A DNA stretch of 8,313 bases from Lachnospiraceae bacterium. Lineage in GTDB: Bacteria > Bacillota > Clostridia > Lachnospirales > Lachnospiraceae. Shown piece after piece: positions 6,522 through 8,313 of the stretch. Position numbers and translations under genes: made by a program. A model generated the notes under the pieces. That model was not told where the DNA came from. It searched no databases and was given only the letters and a program-made list of their open reading frames with translations. The stretch spans positions 1 through 8,313 of the forward strand of contig JAFSBP010000349.1 in assembly GCA_017437205.1 (NCBI GenBank), read 5' to 3'. Position 1 is the first letter of the stretch, and every line of letters begins with the position of its first letter.

Positions 6522-7031
6522 ATGAACGAAAAAGTTGCTATTTTATTAAATGAGCAGATCAACAAAGAATTTTACAGCGCATATCTTTATCTGGATATCG
6601 CCAATTACTACGACGAACTTGATTTGGATGGTTACTCCAATTACTATATGATTCAGGCGCAGGAAGAAAGAGATCACGCTCTCCTGTTCATGAAGTATAT
6701 GCAGAATAACGGCCTTAAGGTCACACTGGATGCCATCGGAAAACCCGACAAGACCTTCTCTTCCGTACTTGATCCCTTGGTGATCGCCGCAGAGCATGAA
6801 CGCTACGTGACCGCACTCATTAATGCGATCTACCACGAAGCTCATGAGGCGAAGGATTACCGCACCATGAAGTTCCTTGACTGGTTCGTGGATGAGCAGA
6901 TGGAGGAGGAAGACTCCGCAAATACCATGATCAGCCGTTACAAGCTGTTCGGTCAGGATCCGAAGGGACTTTACCTGTTGGACCAGGAGTATGCTGCCAG
7001 AGTATATAATGCGCCCAGTCTCGTTCTTTGA
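6522..7031 (+). CDS. ftnA: non-haem ferritin (iron storage)
   Basis: Iron-storage protein of 169 residues, expected to form a 24-subunit cytoplasmic shell that oxidises Fe(II) and stores Fe(III). Comparing by eye with E. coli FtnA, the ferroxidase ligands are in place: E16, E49-x2-H52 (within QEERDHA), E93 and the Q126/E129 region (VDEQMEEE). The four-helix pattern is intact and there is no haem-binding Met motif typical of bacterioferritin. The frame is open further upstream to 6387, overlapping the rubredoxin gene. The ATG at 6522 is chosen because it follows AGGAG (6511-6515) with 6 nt spacing and begins at the normal ferritin N-terminus. Together with PerR, rubrerythrin and rubredoxin it forms a peroxide-defence group: removing free iron limits Fenton chemistry. 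A stable hairpin upstream may tune its expression. Confidence 0.95.
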   Translation: MNEKVAILLNEQINKEFYSAYLYLDIANYYDELDLDGYSNYYMIQAQEERDHALLFMKYMQNNGLKVTLDAIGKPDKTFSSVLDPLVIAAEHERYVTALINAIYHEAHEAKDYRTMKFLDWFVDEQMEEEDSANTMISRYKLFGQDPKGLYLLDQEYAARVYNAPSLVL

Positions 7032-7070
7032 GATCGGTCTTTACAATAATTATTCAGAGGAGGTAAACTT

Positions 7071-7871
7071 ATGGGATTTTTAACCGGAAAAACAGTACTC
7101 ATCACCGGCGGCGGCCGCGCAGTCCTCTCTGACGGCTCCGCAGGTTCCATCGGCTACGGTATCGCGATCGCCTACGCAAAGGAAGGCGCGAACATTGTGA
7201 TCACCGGCCGCAATGTAAAAAAGCTGGACGAGGCAAAGGAGGAACTTGAACGTCTCTATGGGGTTAAGGTCCTGCCCGTTCAGGCGGATATCTCGGCAGG
7301 AGCAGACAATGCTGCCACCGCCGCCATGGTCGTTGAAAAGGCTGTCGCTGAATTCGGCGGTATTGATGTCTTAATCAACAATGCACAGGCCTCTGCTTCC
7401 GGCGTGACTTTAGTTGACCATACATTGGACCAGTTCGATCTGGCCCTCTATTCGGGTCTTTATGCGACCTTCCACTATATGCAGGCCTGCTATCCCTATT
7501 TGGCCAAATCCCACGGTAGCGTGATTAACTTCGCTTCCGGTGCAGGACTCTTCGGCAACTACGGCCAGTGTGCCTATGCTGCCGCCAAGGAAGGAATCCG
7601 CGGCTTGAGCCGTGCGGCTGCGACCGAGTGGAGCCGTGACGGTATCAACGTAAACATTATTTGTCCTCTGGCCTGGACAGCACAGCTGGAAAACTTTAAA
7701 AATGCCTTCCCTGAGGCATTTGAGAAAAATGTACATACCCCGCCCATGGGCTATTTCGGCGATCCGGAAAAAGACATCGGCCGCGTGTGCGTACAGTTGG
7801 CAAATCCGGACTTTAAGTACATGACCGGCGAGACCATCACGCTGGAGGGCGGTCTGGGAATGAGGCCGTAA
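7071..7871 (+). CDS. short-chain dehydrogenase/reductase with expanded glycine-rich loop
   Basis: Rossmann-fold oxidoreductase of 266 residues, NAD(P)H-dependent, with unknown substrate. The catalytic set is complete: N104 (NNA motif), S156, Y169 and K173 (YAAAK). R47 in ITGRN after the second strand suggests NADPH preference. The C-terminus (MTGETITLEGGLGM) is the usual SDR ending. The nucleotide-binding motif is unusual. Instead of TGxxxGIG it reads TGGG, then RAVLSDGSAG, then SIGYGIA, an insertion of about 8-9 residues that recalls the wider loop of FabI-type enoyl-ACP reductases. FabI's Tyr-x6-Lys site is absent, so it is not FabI. The start is fixed by AGGAGG with 7 nt spacing. It lies 39 nt after ferritin and looks like the last gene of the unit, since a strong hairpin follows. 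Its link to peroxide defence is unproven. Confidence 0.9.
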   Translation: MGFLTGKTVLITGGGRAVLSDGSAGSIGYGIAIAYAKEGANIVITGRNVKKLDEAKEELERLYGVKVLPVQADISAGADNAATAAMVVEKAVAEFGGIDVLINNAQASASGVTLVDHTLDQFDLALYSGLYATFHYMQACYPYLAKSHGSVINFASGAGLFGNYGQCAYAAAKEGIRGLSRAAATEWSRDGINVNIICPLAWTAQLENFKNAFPEAFEKNVHTPPMGYFGDPEKDIGRVCVQLANPDFKYMTGETITLEGGLGMRP

Positions 7872-7873
7872 GC

Positions 7874-7913
7874 GATAACATGGCGGGTGAAAAAACTCAC
7901 CCGCCATGTTGTC
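7874..7913. terminator. strong bidirectional stem-loop between convergent genes
   Basis: Arms 7874-7890 and 7897-7913 pair over 17 positions with one T-G wobble around an AAAAAC loop. The inner 14 pairs (7877-7890 with 7897-7910) are perfect. It begins 2 nt after the SDR stop and ends 4 nt before the stop of the convergent Rpn-type gene, so it probably ends transcription from both sides. A long U-tract is lacking on either side, so termination efficiency is uncertain. Confidence 0.8.
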
Positions 7914-7917
7914 ATTG

Positions 7918-8313
7918 TCACTGTTTCAGCAGCTCCTTGTATTTTTCCTGCTCCTCTTTAGAAATTTTTAATGCAGTCATGGCCTGTTCTGCCGTCATGC
8001 CCAACGTCTCCATCAAACTTCTAAGATTAGCCAGCGTGGCCATCACCTTTCCTTCGGCCTTTCCTTCGGCCTTTCCTTTTTCCCAACCGACTGCCTGATT
8101 TTCCTCCGCGATCTGGCGGAAATGCAGTTCTTGATTATACTCAAAGATACTCATGCTCATTACCTCCGCGCGATGTTTTGAAAGAAACTCTGCCAGAATA
8201 TCATTTCGGATGCAGTACGAAATCGCCATTTCCACCGCTTTTTCCAGCGGATAATCCCTCGCGAATTCCCTCACCTTATCCACATATACCATGTATCCAT
8301 ATAGATCACGGCA
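7918..8313 (-). CDS. Rpn/PD-(D/E)XK transposase-like nuclease, C-terminal part (runs off window)
   Basis: The frame is open to the right edge (CRDLYGYMVYVDKV... precedes the internal Met at 8292). This is therefore the last 131 residues of a longer gene, not a 124-residue protein. The segment PLEKAVEMAISYCIRNDIL, then AEFLSKHRAEVMSMSIFEYN, is typical of the C-terminal part of Rpn-family recombination-promoting nucleases/putative transposases of Clostridia, with the PD-(D/E)XK nuclease domain expected beyond the edge. A glycine-charged linker follows (GWEKGKAEGKAEGKV), encoded by an imperfect 12-nt tandem repeat. The end is a charged helix (MTAEQAMTALKISKEEQEKY) resembling the C-terminal helices of this family. 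Family members promote RecA-independent recombination in E. coli. Whether this copy is active cannot be judged, as the catalytic domain is outside the window. Confidence 0.82.
   Translation of the reverse strand, partial: CRDLYGYMVYVDKVREFARDYPLEKAVEMAISYCIRNDILAEFLSKHRAEVMSMSIFEYNQELHFRQIAEENQAVGWEKGKAEGKAEGKVMATLANLRSLMETLGMTAEQAMTALKISKEEQEKYKELLKQ
8046..8080. repeat. 12-nt tandem repeat in the Rpn-type gene
   Basis: The plus strand reads CCTTTCCTTCGG repeated about two and a half times, encoding GKAEGKAEGK on the minus strand. Such in-frame repeats can expand or contract by slippage without breaking the frame, changing the linker length. Confidence 0.8.

Noticed and set aside
5495..6565. 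Minus-strand open frame of 356 residues across rubrerythrin and rubredoxin
   Set aside because: It is a shadow of the strongly biased codons of two clear plus-strand genes and its product matches no recognisable family.
7918..8292. A complete 124-residue protein starting at the Met at 8292
   Set aside because: The frame stays open to the window edge with family-like residues (CRDLYGY) and there is no ribosome site before 8292, so it is an internal Met.

Overview
The window looks like chromosomal DNA of an anaerobic gut-type Firmicute, most likely a Clostridia/Lachnospiraceae member. This is inferred from the strong AGGAGG-type ribosome sites, the short Fur/PerR-type regulator, the reverse (rubredoxin-first) rubrerythrin, the ferritin and the Rpn-family tail. 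Nothing in the window fixes the species.

Left part (1-718, minus strand): a small A+T-rich two-gene unit. A 103-residue conserved hypothetical gene overlaps by 8 nt a second small gene that is broken by a frameshift, and a sigma-A-like promoter lies just upstream. Positions 1-71 hold no recognisable gene. Middle part (719-4964, minus strand): an ABC transporter operon, with a MacB/LolD-type ATPase (TTG start) followed after 1 nt by a 1179-residue FtsX-family permease. The permease carries an extracytoplasmic coiled coil of about 350 residues built of xxxLxxG heptads. An extended -10 promoter lies in the divergent intergenic region at about 5000.

Right part (5086-7871, plus strand): an oxidative-stress and iron cassette. 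It encodes a PerR-type peroxide sensor with all five regulatory-metal ligands, a reverse rubrerythrin, an unusually short rubredoxin missed by length-limited ORF calling, a ferritin, and an SDR oxidoreductase with an expanded glycine-rich loop. Two near-identical 7-1-7 palindromes (CAGGAATCATTACTG and CAGTAAACATTACTG) lie at the perR promoter and across the perR stop codon ahead of rubrerythrin. They are good candidates for the operators of this PerR. The likely logic is that peroxide inactivates PerR, which derepresses PerR itself and the peroxide-reducing rubrerythrin. Rubredoxin could supply electrons and ferritin would store the iron and limit Fenton chemistry. The role of the SDR is unknown. 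A 13-bp intercistronic hairpin sits before ferritin.

The cassette ends at a strong bidirectional hairpin (7874-7913). Beyond it, on the minus strand, is the C-terminal part of an Rpn/PD-(D/E)XK transposase-like gene that runs off the right edge. I did not find a wholly new system. The most useful new observation is the pair of putative PerR operators and the regulon layout they imply.
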